In this document: positions 43,970 through 56,200 of the stretch, piece by piece | Layout: every line of letters starts with the position of its first letter | Numbering within the stretch: position 1 is the stretch's first letter | From: Notoacmeibacter sp. MSK16QG-6 | Lineage (GTDB): Bacteria > Pseudomonadota > Alphaproteobacteria > Rhizobiales > Rhizobiaceae | Assembly: GCF_024158145.1 (NCBI RefSeq) | Contig: NZ_JAMYXM010000001.1 | Coordinates: 806,001-870,000, forward strand | Length of the DNA: 64,000 nucleotides | Reading direction: 5' to 3' | Made by a program: the position numbers and the translations under genes | The notes under the pieces: generated by a model | What the model saw: the letters and a program-made list of their open reading frames with translations, nothing else | What the model was told of the DNA's origin: nothing | Databases searched by the model: none

Positions 43970-44449
43970 CTAGCCGCGCCAGTGCAGAACGCAAACAAGG
44001 GTGAACAACCGTCGTGCGGTATCGAAATCTATGTCGATCTTTCCAGCCAGGCGGTCCTGCAATGTCTGACTGCCTTCATTGTGCAAACCGCGCCGGCCCA
44101 TATCGATTGCCTCGATCTGCGCCGAAGACGCTGTTCGGATCGCTTCGTAGTAGCTTTCGCAGATCATGAAGTATTCCTTCACAATCCGCCGAAATGGCGT
44201 GAGCGAGAGAATGTTGGTCACGACCGCGTCGCCGTTCTCCCGCGTAATCTCGAAGATCAGCTTGTTGTCGCGTACACCCAGACGCAGCTTGTAGGGACCG
44301 CCACTATCGTCTCCCACGGGCTGAAAGCTGTTCTCCTCGATCAGATCGAAGATCGCGACCTCTCGTTCATGCTCCACATCCGGGGTTGAGCGACCGATCG
44401 ATTCATCGAGCACCACATCGATCAACCGGCCGTTCTTCTGCTCACCCAT
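43970..44449 (-). CDS. UPF0262 family protein
   Basis: 159 aa from ATG 44449; GGAGG lies 5 bases upstream, favouring this over ATG 44464. Soluble. '[32 protein letters not shown]' and 'LVCVLHWRG' at the C-terminus are typical of UPF0262. Overlaps hisD by 8 bases, so coupled to it. Function unknown. The family is essentially alphaproteobacterial, supporting the taxonomic placement. Confidence 0.93.
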   Translation of the reverse strand: MGEQKNGRLIDVVLDESIGRSTPDVEHEREVAIFDLIEENSFQPVGDDSGGPYKLRLGVRDNKLIFEITRENGDAVVTNILSLTPFRRIVKEYFMICESYYEAIRTASSAQIEAIDMGRRGLHNEGSQTLQDRLAGKIDIDFDTARRLFTLVCVLHWRG

Positions 44450-45752
44450 CACGGCCTCCGGCATTCATCCGGATCGAGACTGACCGCGCATGAGCGCCGA
44501 GGCCCTCCGCTTCTGCAAGGGCGATGGCAGCAGGGCCGAGCGCACGAAGCTGATCGGGGCCGCATTTCAGAACGCTGGTCCGCTTCATATAGTCGAGCAC
44601 GCCCAGACCGGACGAGAAGCGGGCCGAGCGCGCCGTCGGCAAAACGTGGTTCGAGCCGCCAACGTAATCGCCAATGACTTCCGGCGTATGCGCACCGACA
44701 AAGATAGCGCCGGCATTGCGAACCTTGCCGACATATTCTTCCGCGCCATCGAAGGCGAGTTCGAGGTGCTCCGCTGCGATCCGATCGACGAGCGGCAGGG
44801 CCTCATCGAAGTCGGGCACGACGATGACCGCGCCGAAATCCTTCCATGATGTACGGGCGATGTCGGCACGCGGAAGCGTTCTCAGCTGCCGCTCTACGGC
44901 CTCGATCACCGCTTCGCCGAAGGATCGATCGTCCGTCATCAATATGGACTGAGCCGCGGCGTCGTGCTCGGCCTGCGCCAGAAGATCGGCGGCGATCCAG
45001 TCTGGATTGTTATTGCCGTCAGCCAGGACGAGCACTTCGGACGGTCCGGCAATCATATCGATGCCCACCGTTCCGAAAACGCGCCGTTTGGCCGCTGCGA
45101 CATAGGCGTTTCCGGGACCGACGATCTTCGAAACCGGCGCAATCGTCTCCGTACCGTAAGCAAGTGCGGCGATGGCCTGCGCTCCGCCGATCCGATAAAT
45201 TTCCCTGACGCCGGCCAGCCGCGCCGCCACAAGAACCAGTGGATTGACCACGCCATCGGGCGTCGGCACCACCATGGCGATGCGTTCCACGCCCGCGACC
45301 ACTGCCGGCAAGGCGTTCATCAGCACCGATGAGGGATAGGACGCCGTGCCGCCCGGCACATATAGGCCAACTGCCTCGACCGCCGTCCACCGGCTGCCGA
45401 GTTCGACGCCCAGCGCATCGGTGTAGATATCGTCTTTCGGCAGTTGACGCTCATGATGCGAACGAATCCGGTCGCGCGCCAGGGTCAAAGCATCCAAAGT
45501 GCTCGATGCAACATCGTGGAATGCCTCATCAATCTCATCTTCACTGAAGGCGATATCGGCTGGCGCGCCAATCTCGAACCGGTCGAACCGCCTCGTATAA
45601 TCGATGACCGCCCTGTCGCCCTCAGCCATCACCGCGGCGATGATTTCGGCCACGGCCCGATCGACATCCGGGGACGCCTCACGCTTCATTGACAGAAGCG
45701 CAGCAAAGCGTTCCTCGAAATCTTCGGCGGCGGTCGAAAGCGTGATGGCCAT
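44442..45752 (-). CDS. hisD: Histidinol dehydrogenase
   Basis: 436 aa. '[26 protein letters not shown]' (NAD-binding region), '[16 protein letters not shown]', '[12 protein letters not shown]', '[18 protein letters not shown]' and the C-terminal '[18 protein letters not shown]' are HisD signatures, with the zinc-binding His residues in place. It oxidises histidinol to histidine. Other his genes are elsewhere; this stand-alone placement beside murA is common in Hyphomicrobiales. Confidence 0.97.
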   Translation of the reverse strand: MAITLSTAAEDFEERFAALLSMKREASPDVDRAVAEIIAAVMAEGDRAVIDYTRRFDRFEIGAPADIAFSEDEIDEAFHDVASSTLDALTLARDRIRSHHERQLPKDDIYTDALGVELGSRWTAVEAVGLYVPGGTASYPSSVLMNALPAVVAGVERIAMVVPTPDGVVNPLVLVAARLAGVREIYRIGGAQAIAALAYGTETIAPVSKIVGPGNAYVAAAKRRVFGTVGIDMIAGPSEVLVLADGNNNPDWIAADLLAQAEHDAAAQSILMTDDRSFGEAVIEAVERQLRTLPRADIARTSWKDFGAVIVVPDFDEALPLVDRIAAEHLELAFDGAEEYVGKVRNAGAIFVGAHTPEVIGDYVGGSNHVLPTARSARFSSGLGVLDYMKRTSVLKCGPDQLRALGPAAIALAEAEGLGAHARSVSIRMNAGGRDG

Positions 45753-45814
45753 GACTGGCGATGATTTTCCCTACCCGGCAAAAACCGGCTACGATTGGAG
45801 ACGTTCCGACCGCC

Positions 45815-46255
45815 TTACAGATCGTGAGCCGGCCGGCTCTCCGTCTGCCATGCCGCGCCCAGATCGGCAAGGCGCAGTTCGATACACTCGACCTCGAGCG
45901 CGATCGTCGCGTCGGCGGAAAATATCAGTTCGACGGTGCCGCCTGGATCGTCTTCCAAACCATTTGGCGCAAACTGCACGGCCAAAAGATTGAGTACCGA
46001 CTCATCGGCTGACTGATCGATGTTGGTCGAGCGAACGGCGGAAACCCTTGCGACCGAAAGAACCGCGAGCCGTCTTTCTCCGCGGCTGAAGAAACGCCGC
46101 TTCTTCTCCCAGGCATAACGGCGCAGCGGCAAGACAAAGGTTTGCGTACGACGGTCGTAGGCGGCCTCGACAGGTTTGGCGAGGGCGTCCTGGCAGTGGG
46201 CCGAAATCACCACAAGATCGTCGGCGTCGAAAGCGGCAAGTTTCAGTTCATTCAT
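45815..46255 (-). CDS. DUF2948 family protein
   Basis: 146 aa from ATG 46255 (GGAAG 5 bases before). 'LAAFDADDLVVISAHCQDAL' and 'RYAWEKK' near the middle are conserved in DUF2948. No signal or membrane segment. Function unknown. It lies between murA and hisD on the minus strand, the usual place in Hyphomicrobiales. Confidence 0.9.
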   Translation of the reverse strand: MNELKLAAFDADDLVVISAHCQDALAKPVEAAYDRRTQTFVLPLRRYAWEKKRRFFSRGERRLAVLSVARVSAVRSTNIDQSADESVLNLLAVQFAPNGLEDDPGGTVELIFSADATIALEVECIELRLADLGAAWQTESRPAHDL

Positions 46256-46374
46256 GGGAACTTCCATATGAGGATCGGGCCTTACCGATTCAACATTGTC
46301 ACCGTCCTGCCCAAGTCCAGTCGCTTTCGAAGTTCTTGGCCTGCAGCGAGGAACCGCCCAGCGCCGAAGCGCTT

Positions 46375-47664
46375 TCAGTCGGCGACACGCTCGATCTCGG
46401 CCCCGCAGGCGGCCAATTTCGCCTCCAGCCGCTCAAAGCCCCGATCCAAATGGTAGACGCGGTTGACCTCCGTGGTGCCCTCAGCCGCAAGGCCGGCGAT
46501 GATGAGCGCCGAAGACGCGCGCAAATCGGTCGCCATAACCGGCGCGCCACGAAGCGTCGGCACGCCTTCCACAACAGCAGACTGTCCCGACAGACTGATA
46601 TGCGCGCCGAGCCGCGCCAGTTCCTGCACATGCATGAAGCGATTTTCGAAGATCGTTTCCACGATACGCGAGGTGCCGGTCGAGCGCGTCATCAGTCCCA
46701 TGAACTGGGCCTGCAGGTCCGTTGGAAAGCCTGGAAAGACTTCCGTGGTGACATCGACCGGGTTGATTTCGCTTCCACTCTTGCGCACCCGGATACCGCC
46801 GGTTTCTTCCGTCACTTCCGCGCCGCTGTCGCGGATCTTCTCCAGCGCCGCCTGCAGAAGATCGGCCTTTGCGCCAGCCAGCAGAACGTCGCCGCCAGTC
46901 ATCGCCACAGCCATGGCATACGTGCCGGTCTCGATGCGGTCGGCGACGACAGCGTGTCGCGCGCCGGAAAGCTGGGTGACGCCCTCAATCGTAATGGTGG
47001 ACGTGCCGTGGCCGGTAATCTTCGCACCCATTGCGATCAGGCATTCGGCCAGATTGACCACCTCCGGCTCACGCGCCGCGTTCTCAAGTTCGGTCGTTCC
47101 CTTGGCAAGGGTGGCGGCCATCATCAGCACATGGGTCGCGCCGACGGAGACCTTCGGGAAAACGTAGCGCCCGCCTTTCAGCCCGCCTTCGGCCTTGGCG
47201 TTGACGTAACCGCCATCGACTTCAATCTCGGCGCCCAGATGATGCAGCCCGTCAATGAAAAGATCGACCGGACGCGTACCGATGGCGCAGCCGCCCGGCA
47301 GCGACACCCGCGCCTTGCCCGTACGGGCAAGAAGCGGGCCGACGACCCAGAAGCTGGCGCGCATTTTCGACACCAGTTCGTAGGGGGCGGTGGTGTCGAC
47401 GATGTTGCGCGCCGTGAAGTGGATGTTGCGGGCGTAATTTTCATCCTGACCACGGCGTTTGCCCGTGACCGAATAATCCACACCATGATTGCCGAGAATA
47501 CGAATCAGTTGATCGACATCGTCGAGATAAGGCACGTTTTCCAGCGTCAACGTGTCGTCGGTCAAAAGCGATGCAATCATCAAAGGCAGCGCTGCGTTCT
47601 TGGCGCCGGAAATCGGAATGGTGCCGACGAGCGGCTTGCCACCCACAATACGAATACGATCCAT
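46375..47664 (-). CDS. murA: UDP-N-acetylglucosamine 1-carboxyvinyltransferase
   Basis: 429 aa from ATG 47664 (GAGG 6-7 bases upstream; ATG 47697 lacks this). '[28 protein letters not shown]' at the N-terminus carries the Lys of the active site; '[19 protein letters not shown]' holds the catalytic Cys. It transfers enolpyruvate from PEP to UDP-GlcNAc, the first committed step of peptidoglycan synthesis. First gene of the housekeeping block. Confidence 0.98.
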   Translation of the reverse strand: MDRIRIVGGKPLVGTIPISGAKNAALPLMIASLLTDDTLTLENVPYLDDVDQLIRILGNHGVDYSVTGKRRGQDENYARNIHFTARNIVDTTAPYELVSKMRASFWVVGPLLARTGKARVSLPGGCAIGTRPVDLFIDGLHHLGAEIEVDGGYVNAKAEGGLKGGRYVFPKVSVGATHVLMMAATLAKGTTELENAAREPEVVNLAECLIAMGAKITGHGTSTITIEGVTQLSGARHAVVADRIETGTYAMAVAMTGGDVLLAGAKADLLQAALEKIRDSGAEVTEETGGIRVRKSGSEINPVDVTTEVFPGFPTDLQAQFMGLMTRSTGTSRIVETIFENRFMHVQELARLGAHISLSGQSAVVEGVPTLRGAPVMATDLRASSALIIAGLAAEGTTEVNRVYHLDRGFERLEAKLAACGAEIERVAD

Positions 47665-47777
47665 AAAAGCCTCTACAAGCTGCTGCGCGTTATTCACGAT
47701 CCATACTGACGATCCGCGCGGCCGGTTTGCGTCAGGTCAAGGCGAGCGCGTTCCTCTAGACGAAGTTCGGGATGCGT

Positions 47778-47969
47778 TCAAGAATCCGGCTCATCGTGCG
47801 ATGAGCGGGCATTGCCGGTTATCGGAGCATTGCGCTCTTCTTCGGCAGCTGGCAGCCCGCTCCGCCGGTCGGCCTTGCCGCCACGCGAAGCGTGGGACTG
47901 GGCCTTACGGCGACGGATATTGGCTCGAAGCTGTTCGGCCAACCGCTCTTTCCTGTCCTTTTCCGACAT
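47778..47969 (-). CDS. Small basic hypothetical protein
   Basis: 63 aa from ATG 47969. Highly charged: 'EKDRKERLAEQLRANIRRRKAQ' forms a basic helix, then a polar tail. Small proteins with this RLxEQLRANxxRRKAQ pattern are often found beside murA in alphaproteobacteria. No known function. It lies 113 bases upstream of murA on the same strand. Confidence 0.72.
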   Translation of the reverse strand: MSEKDRKERLAEQLRANIRRRKAQSHASRGGKADRRSGLPAAEEERNAPITGNARSSHDEPDS

Positions 47970-48105
47970 TTCGCAGACCCCTTGATGGCCGCCATTACGG
48001 CCCGCCAATGATTTTGCGTCCTCGGCTGCTTGCCAAGGCAGGGACGTTATGGCAATACCCGCCGCGTTCGCGGGCCGCCTTATCGGCTGGCCGACCGCGT
48101 GCGAT

Positions 48106-48180
48106 GCTGCCGTAGCTCAGGGGTAGAGCACTCCCTTGGTAAGGGAGAGGCCGAGAGTTCAAATCTCTCCGGCAGCACCA
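48106..48180 (+). tRNA. tRNA-Thr (GGT)
   Basis: 75 bases including CCA. Acceptor GCTGCCG/CGGCAGC, D arm GCTC..GAGC, anticodon stem CTCCC/GGGAG with loop TTGGTAA (GGT), T arm GAGAG-TTCAAAT-CTCTC. All arms pair well. Promoter not identified. Confidence 0.98.
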
Positions 48181-48223
48181 TCCAACTTGCCTCATCGATA
48201 AAGTTTTGATTGGAGTTGGTCAC

Positions 48224-49537
48224 CTATATGACGCGGAAGCGCGCGCCAAGGGCGTGTACAATGGTTGCGCCGAGCTCGTAATAAGCGGCTCTCGCGCCCG
48301 TCATCGTCTCGGAATGGTCGTCGCTGACCGGCAGCGGCAAAGCCGTCTCATCCTTATTGACCAGATATCTCGCCGCGGCGGACCCGAAAACGGTGCCGGG
48401 CGCGATACCCCTGCCCGAATAGCCGAAGATCGAAAGACCCGATGGTCCCAATACCTGCACCTTTGGCAGATGGTCTGCCGCCATGGCGATCCGCCCGCTC
48501 CATTCATGTTCGAAGGGAATGTCGGCAAGAGCCGGATAAAGCGCCTTCAGTTTTCGCCTGGCCCACCCGGCATGAATGCGCCCTGCCCGGCTGTTGCTAT
48601 TCCCCATCCCGCCGATGATCAGGCGACCTGACCTGTCCAACCGGATCGATGACATGACCAGGGCGGTGTCCCAGCACCCTTCTTTGCCTGGCAAGACTGT
48701 TTGCAGGGCTTCTGCGGGTAAAGGGACGGTTGCGAACTGAGAGTAATTCACGGTTACGTATCTTGGAGCATCGCATTGCGTCCAAGCAGTGTCGTAGGCA
48801 TTGGTCGCTTGAAGAAGCGCCCTTGCCCGGACAATGTATTGTCCCGACCGTAAGACCCAGACGCCATCCCGCCATTCGGCCGCTTGCACCGGCGTATCGG
48901 AATAGATCCTCGCGCCAATGCGCATGGCCGCGCGAGCCAGCCCGTGGCAATAAGCAAGCGGTTGGATGGTTCCGGCCTTCGGGTTCCAGAGCGCGCCGTG
49001 GAAAACGGAAGAGCCGGTGCGCCGGCGGGCTTCATCCGAATTGAGGAGGTGAAGCACGCTTCCGAAAGCATTTGCTTGACGGTGGCGTCGTCGCAAATCC
49101 GCCTTTCCGCTTGGCGTATGCGCCAGATGCAGCGTACCCGCGCGTGTCGCTTCGCAGTCGATGCTCTCCCGCTCGATAATTTCGAAAACGCGATCGGGGC
49201 CAGCGCCCAGCGCGTCGATGAGACGGCGCCCGTCGCTCCCGCCCATCTGCGCGATGATCGTTTCAGGCGGCAGCCACAGACCCGCATTGACGAGCCCGAC
49301 ATTACGGCCCGAACCGCCGAAGCCAACCGTCCGAGCCTCAAGAACCGCAACAGACGCGCCAAGTCGGCTTGCTTCCAGCGCCGCTGCACAACCGGTAAAG
49401 CCTGCCCCGATAATTGCGAAGTCGACGGTAAGGTCTGTGTCCAGCGGAACGGTCGCAGCCCTCTCGGTAAGGCTTGCGCCCCATAGGCCGGTTTCGGCCC
49501 CAGTGGTCACTTCCATGCCCGTCATGTCGTGGTCCAT
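48224..49537 (-). CDS. FAD-dependent oxidoreductase (DAO family)
   Basis: About 437 aa from ATG 49537; in-frame ATGs at 49561, 49525 and 49516 make the start uncertain. Rossmann site 'FAIIGAGFTGCAAALEASRL', FAD segment 'GGSGRNVGLVNAGLW', and C-terminal 'GLSIFGYSGRGIAPGTVFG'. Same superfamily as the PuuB-like enzyme at 7322 but only distantly similar. Likely oxidises an amine or amino acid derivative; the substrate is unknown. Alone on the minus strand, 109 bases before the FghA gene's stop. Confidence 0.82.
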   Translation of the reverse strand: MDHDMTGMEVTTGAETGLWGASLTERAATVPLDTDLTVDFAIIGAGFTGCAAALEASRLGASVAVLEARTVGFGGSGRNVGLVNAGLWLPPETIIAQMGGSDGRRLIDALGAGPDRVFEIIERESIDCEATRAGTLHLAHTPSGKADLRRRHRQANAFGSVLHLLNSDEARRRTGSSVFHGALWNPKAGTIQPLAYCHGLARAAMRIGARIYSDTPVQAAEWRDGVWVLRSGQYIVRARALLQATNAYDTAWTQCDAPRYVTVNYSQFATVPLPAEALQTVLPGKEGCWDTALVMSSIRLDRSGRLIIGGMGNSNSRAGRIHAGWARRKLKALYPALADIPFEHEWSGRIAMAADHLPKVQVLGPSGLSIFGYSGRGIAPGTVFGSAAARYLVNKDETALPLPVSDDHSETMTGARAAYYELGATIVHALGARFRVI

Positions 49538-49646
49538 CCGCAACCACCAGCGCCCGCCCATCGGCTACGCAGCGCCGGCCCAAAGGTCAGACCATCCTAA
49601 TCATCGGCAGCACGCCGCGACAGACCCTATCGACTAATGGCGCCCG

Positions 49647-50489
49647 TCACACGCCCGCAAGGCGTTGCGCGTGCCAGCGCAAATGATCTTCCATGAAAGT
49701 CGAGATGAAATAATAACTGTGGTCGTAGCCCGGTTGTAACCGCAAGGTCAGATCGATTCCGGCCTCTTCGCAGGCATCAGCCAACCGCTCGGGCTGTAGC
49801 TGCTCTTTCAGAAAATTGTCATCAGCCCCCTGATCGACAAGAAGGGCCGGTAGCCGAGCGCCATCTTCGATCAACGCGACCGCATCGTGTCTGCGCCATG
49901 CGCTCTTGTCGTCACCGAGATAGGCCGGCAGCGCCTTTTGACCCCATGGCACCTCGCTCGGCGCAACGATGGGCGCGAAGGCCGAAACGGCCCGGAAGCG
50001 GTCGGGATGCGAAAGGCCTATGGTCAGCGCGCCATGGCCACCCATGGAATGACCCATGATCGACTGGCTGGAAGCATCCATCGGAAAATGCTCAGCGACT
50101 AAAGTAGGCAGTTCCTTCGTCACATATGACCACATGCGATAATTTTCCGCATAGGGATCTTCGGTCGCATCGACATAAAACCCCGCTCCGAGGCCGAAAT
50201 CGTAAGCGCCTTCCGGGTCGTCCGGAACCCCCTCGCCACGGGGCGAGGTGTCCGGCGCGATGAAGATCAGACCGAGTTCGGAGCATGCCCGCCGATATTC
50301 GCCCTTCTCCATGACATTGGCATGGGTGCAGGTCAGCCCGGAGAGATACCAGACCGCCGGAAGCAATGCGCCTTCGGCATGATCGGGGACGAAGACGGCG
50401 AAGGTCATCTCCGTCTTCGTCTCGGCGCTCAGATGGCGGCAGACATATTGTGTGCCGCCATGACTGCGGTTTTGGCTGACGATTTCCAT
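49647..50489 (-). CDS. fghA: S-formylglutathione hydrolase
   Basis: 280 aa, the usual length. 'GHSMGGHGALTIGL' holds the nucleophilic Ser in GxSxG; 'LVDQGADDNFL' the Asp; 'PGYDHSYYFISTFMEDH' the His. It hydrolyses S-formylglutathione to formate and glutathione. Begins 12 bases after the stop of the dehydrogenase gene and completes the glutathione-linked formaldehyde detoxification pathway with it. Confidence 0.96.
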   Translation of the reverse strand: MEIVSQNRSHGGTQYVCRHLSAETKTEMTFAVFVPDHAEGALLPAVWYLSGLTCTHANVMEKGEYRRACSELGLIFIAPDTSPRGEGVPDDPEGAYDFGLGAGFYVDATEDPYAENYRMWSYVTKELPTLVAEHFPMDASSQSIMGHSMGGHGALTIGLSHPDRFRAVSAFAPIVAPSEVPWGQKALPAYLGDDKSAWRRHDAVALIEDGARLPALLVDQGADDNFLKEQLQPERLADACEEAGIDLTLRLQPGYDHSYYFISTFMEDHLRWHAQRLAGV

Positions 50490-50501
50490 GATGGCTCCGA
50501 C

Positions 50502-51611
<1,110 letters not shown>

Positions 51612-51742
51612 GGCGTTCCCTCCCCTGATCGGTTTTCCAGTCTGGCCTAGGCGAAACGGCGATAAGGTTTCAAGCCTGACGAGCGCATGTTTCGATCAAA
51701 TTTCTCTATCACTTGGCGCGTGTCATCAACACTGCCCGATGC

Positions 51743-52537
51743 TCAGCGCATCGACCAACCGTGACTGACCACGATGGACTGCCCTGTCAGTGCGTTGGAT
51801 CGGAAAGACGCAAGAAAAGTCGCCACATCGGCGACGTCTTCCATGGTGGTGAATTCCTGATCCACCGTGTTGCCGAGCATGATTTCGTTGACCACTTTTT
51901 CCTCGGAAATGCCGAGATTTTTCGCCTGTTCCGGAATTTGCCTTTCCACCAACGGCGTTTTGACGAAGCCGGGGCAGATCACATTGGAGCGGACGCCGTG
52001 TTTCGCGCCTTCCTTCGCCATAACGCGGGACAGGCCAAGGATGCCGTGCTTTGCCGCCACATAAGCCGCCTTCTGTGTCGAGGCTTCGTGACTGTGCACC
52101 GAACCCATATAGATGAGCGATCCGCTTTTCTGTGGATACATATGTTTGACAGCGGCCTTGGTGGTCAGAAACGATCCGTCCAGATGGATCGAAACGACCT
52201 TCCTGAACTGTTCATAGGGAAAGTCCTCGATCAGATGCACGATCTGGATGCCGGCATTGGCGACCAGCGTATCGACCCTGCCGAACGTTTCCGCCACTTG
52301 GTCCATACCGCTATTGACGGCCTCTTCGTCGGTCACATCCATATTGACCGTGAGACTCTCGGTGCCGAATTTATCTTTCAGCATGGAGGCCGTCTCTTCG
52401 GCGCCTTCCATGTCGATGTCACAAATTGCGATTTTTGCGCCCTGCGCCGCCATGCCCACCGCGATAGCCTGGCCGATACCCGATCCTGCCCCGGTGATCA
52501 CCGCCACATTGCCATCCAGAGATTTATCGCCAGCCAT
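51743..52537 (-). CDS. bdhA: 3-hydroxybutyrate dehydrogenase (SDR)
   Basis: 264 aa from ATG 52537; another ATG at 52552 is possible. SDR features: 'VITGAGSGIGQAIAVGMAAQG', 'VANAGIQ', 'YMGSVHS' (catalytic Ser), 'YVAAKHG' (YxxxK) and 'VICPGFVKTPLVERQIP', the last being typical of the BDH subgroup. It interconverts 3-hydroxybutyrate and acetoacetate in PHB or ketone body use. Between mscL and frmA, all on the minus strand but separated by larger gaps. Confidence 0.9.
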   Translation of the reverse strand: MAGDKSLDGNVAVITGAGSGIGQAIAVGMAAQGAKIAICDIDMEGAEETASMLKDKFGTESLTVNMDVTDEEAVNSGMDQVAETFGRVDTLVANAGIQIVHLIEDFPYEQFRKVVSIHLDGSFLTTKAAVKHMYPQKSGSLIYMGSVHSHEASTQKAAYVAAKHGILGLSRVMAKEGAKHGVRSNVICPGFVKTPLVERQIPEQAKNLGISEEKVVNEIMLGNTVDQEFTTMEDVADVATFLASFRSNALTGQSIVVSHGWSMR

Positions 52538-52618
52538 TGAATGCCGCTCCATCGTTTGCCGGTTGATTTTGCCTTCGCCGAAACACTTGTGCTGCATTGC
52601 GGTAAAGGCAAGCGGCAA

Positions 52619-53068
52619 TCAGGTTGCGACGTCCGGCCGTTTTTCGCCGCGAACGAGCGCATCGCGGATTTCGGTCAGAAGCTGAATGTCGGCAGGCGGC
52701 GCGGAAGCCGCCACTTCCTTTTCCTTGTTTTCCTTGCGGCGCAGATTGTTGACCCCTTTGACCATCAGGAAGACGATGAAGGCGAGGATCAGGAAATTAA
52801 GAATGACAGTTACGAAGCTGCCATAGGCGAGGACAGCACCCTGCTCTCTGGCGGCATCGAGCGTATTCGCCTCCACACTGCCAGCAAGCGGAAGGAAGTA
52901 ATTGGAGAAATCGAACCCGCCGAAGACCGCGCCTGCAATCGGCATGATGATGTCGTCAGTCAGCGACTTCACGATGCCGCTGAAAGCGGTGCCGACGATC
53001 ACGCCGACCGCCAGATCCATGACATTGCCCTTGGCGATAAATTCCTTGAATTCCTGATAGATCGTCAT
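52619..53068 (-). CDS. mscL: Large-conductance mechanosensitive channel
   Basis: 149 aa from ATG 53068 (AGGGA 6 bases before). N-terminal '[34 protein letters not shown]' is the MscL TM1 and its preceding helix; TM2 is '[23 protein letters not shown]'. C-terminal cytoplasmic helix '[15 protein letters not shown]'. It opens under hypo-osmotic membrane tension. Independent of its neighbours. Confidence 0.97.
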   Translation of the reverse strand: MTIYQEFKEFIAKGNVMDLAVGVIVGTAFSGIVKSLTDDIIMPIAGAVFGGFDFSNYFLPLAGSVEANTLDAAREQGAVLAYGSFVTVILNFLILAFIVFLMVKGVNNLRRKENKEKEVAASAPPADIQLLTEIRDALVRGEKRPDVAT

Positions 53069-53240
53069 GACAGTCCCTTTCGTCTCAATCAGACCTTCTG
53101 TGTGCTTGGGTAGACTCTCTCGAAAATCGATCCGATCGCGACACAATGGTCAAGCATGACTGCCTTCCAGTGAACAGAACGCTGGGCTAGAATTGGATGG
53201 CAGGCCTGGAGAGCGCCGAAGAGGGAGGGAGCATGGCTAT

Positions 53241-56200
53241 ATGAACGCATGGGTCGTTTCGCTCGTCGCGCTCATTTACCTGACGGTTCTCTTCGTGGTC
53301 GCCGCGCTTGGCGACCGTGGCCATAACAAACGCGCAGAGCGCGACCGCCCCATCCGCTACGCGCTTTCACTTGCCGTTTACTGCACCTCGTGGACGTTTT
53401 TCGGCTCGGTCGGGGTTGCCGCAAATAGCGGCCTGCAATTCCTGACCATTTATATCGGGCCGGCGCTCGTTTTCATTCTCGCCACACCATTCATCAAGCG
53501 GATCACCCGAATCTCGAAGGCGGAACGCATCACCTCCATCGCCGACTTCCTGGCATCGCGTTACGGCAAAAGCTTTTCGGTCGCCTCAATCGCAACCCTG
53601 ATCGCCACGATTGGAGTGGTGCCCTACATCGCGCTGCAACTAAAGGCGATTTCCGATTCCGTCACCCTTCTGGCCGAGACACGAAGCGTCGGCGCAGCAG
53701 CGCTTCCCATGCCGATCGGTGTTGGCGGCACCTCCTTCTGGGTCACGGTGCTGCTGGCGATCTTCGCCATCTTGTTCGGAACGCGGCAAACAGACGCAAC
53801 AGAACATCAGGATGGGCTGGTTTTCGCCATCGCCATCGAATCCGTCATCAAGCTGGCTGCCTTCCTTATCGTCGGTTTCAGTGTCTGCTTCTTGCTCTTC
53901 GACCCTTCCAGCCTTTGGGAGCAGGTCAGCAATCATCCGGCGGTATGGGACAGCCTGACGAACGATACGCCGGTGATCGGATGGTTCACGCTGACCCTTC
54001 TGTCGGGGTCGGCCATTCTTCTACTGCCGCGACAGTTCTACGTAATGGTGGTCGAGAACCGGTCAGAGCGCGAAGTGGAACGGGCGCGCTGGCTCTTTCC
54101 GCTTTATCTCGTCGCCATCAATATTTTCGTTCTGCCCATCGCCTTGGTCGGGCTGACGACAGTCGGCGGACAAACCAATGCCGACCTTTACGTGCTTGCC
54201 ATCCCGTTGCTCGCCGGCAATGAATGGCTCTCCATCGTCGCTTTCATCGGTGGGCTCTCCGCTGCGACAGCCATGGTCATTATGGCGTCGGTCGCCCTTT
54301 CCATCATGATCTCCAACGATCTGATCATGCCGGTCGTCCTTCATCGAACACTCGGCATGCGCTGGGCCGATCATGAAGACTGGTCACGTACTATTCTTTT
54401 CATCCGCCGTCTCGCCATCGCAGGATTGCTCGCGGCCGGTTATTTCTACTACCGCTCGATCGACAATGCCGCGCTCTTGGCGTCCATAGGGCTGCTGTCC
54501 TTTGCCGCCATCGCACAATTCATGCCGGCATTTCTCGGCGGCATGGTCTGGCGCGGGGCAAACGGGCGGGGTGCAATTGCCGGCATGACCGTCGGCTTCT
54601 TCGCCTGGTCCTATACGCTCCTTCTTCCCAGCATTCTGCCGCCCGACGCGGCAATGCTCGTGGACGGTCCGTTCGGTCTTTCATGGCTGCGGCCGGAAGC
54701 GCTTTTCGGTCTCGACCTGTCATCGCTGGAACATGGAACGCTGATCTCGTTAACGGCAAACACACTGGCCTTCATCATCGGTTCGCTATCGCGCAGCGCC
54801 CTGCCCCGCGAACGCATACAGGCAGCGTTGTTCGTACCGCGCGGCGCGGGCCGCTCGCCATTTCCGCGCAAGATCAAAACGCAGCTTACCGTCGGTGAAA
54901 TTCAGACAACCATCGGCCGCTATCTCGGCCAAGAGCGCACCGAACGTAGTTTCCGCTCGTGGCAGCAGCGTGAAAATCGGGTTCTTCAGCCGTCCGATAT
55001 TGCCGACGCTCAAATCCTGCGCTTCGCTGAAGGGCTTCTCGGCAGCGCCGTCGGATCATCATCCGCAAGGCTCATCCTGTCGCTTCTGCTGGAACGCTAC
55101 GACACCAATGCCAGCTTCGCCTACACGCTTCTGGACGACGCGACCGAAGCGCTGCAGCAGAACCGGGGGCTTCTGCAGATCGCTCTCGATCAGATGGAAC
55201 AGGGCATTACCGTGTTCGATCGCGACCTGCGGCTAACCTGTTGGAACCGGCGTTTCCGTACCCTCTTCAATCTGCCGGAGTCACTTGGCGTGGTGGGCGC
55301 GCCACTCTCAGATGTCATCGAACATCTGGCAGGTCAGCAGGAGATCGAGGAGCGGGAAATCGAAAAGATCATCGACAGGCTGGCGTGCGCGCAGTCGGCA
55401 TGGCAACTCGAATTGCGGCGATCGGGACGGATTATCGAAATTCGGACCCGGCCCATGCCTGAAGGCGGCGTGGTCGGCACATATACGGATATCACGGCCC
55501 AGGTGGAATCGGACCGCGCTCTGAAAAGCGCCAATGAAGGGCTCGAAGCGGCGGTCGCGGCGCGAACGCGCGAATTGCTGGATGTCAATGGCGAACTGGT
55601 GGATGCAAGGCGCGCCGCTGAGGACGCCAATCTCGGAAAGACGCGGTTTCTGGCGGCGGTTGGACACGACATTCTCCAACCGCTGAACGCGGCGCGCCTT
55701 TACTGCTCCGCCATCGGTGAGCGAACGCAAGCGACCGAACAGATACCGAAAGACCTCCCCAAAACCGTGCAGCGCATCGATGCGTCACTCAATGCGGTGG
55801 AGGACATTTTATCCGCTGTTCTGGATATCTCACGACTGGACACCGGCGCTTTGACAGCCAACGTCACCACGTTTCGGCTGGGCGATGTCTTACAGCATGT
55901 CGCGACCGCGCTTGCTCCCCTTGCCGAAGCCAAGGGATTGAAGCTGCACGTCATTGCCTCATCCGTCCTCGTCGACAGCGACATCAACCTGCTGCGCCGC
56001 CTCGTTCAGAACTTGGTCTCTAACGCGATCAAATACACCCGAAGCGGGCGCGTGCTGCTTGGTGTCAGACGGCGCGGAGACGATGCCGAAATTCAGGTCC
56101 TCGATACCGGCATCGGAATGGCCGAAGATCAGCTCTCCGCCATTTTTGACGAATTCGCACGGCTTGAAGAAGGTGCCCGTGAAGCCGAAGGACTGGGTCT

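Noticed and set aside
46336-47709. Long plus-strand reading frame (457 codons) opposite murA
   Set aside because: Mirror of the murA codons; low-complexity composition and no start signal.
42458-48180. tRNA genes as possible integration sites for a mobile island
   Set aside because: No integrase, direct repeat or change in composition was seen beside tRNA-Phe or tRNA-Thr; the genes between them are housekeeping.
52541-53113. Plus-strand reading frame of 190 codons opposite mscL and the bdhA leader
   Set aside because: Shadow of mscL, which has unmistakable channel sequence.
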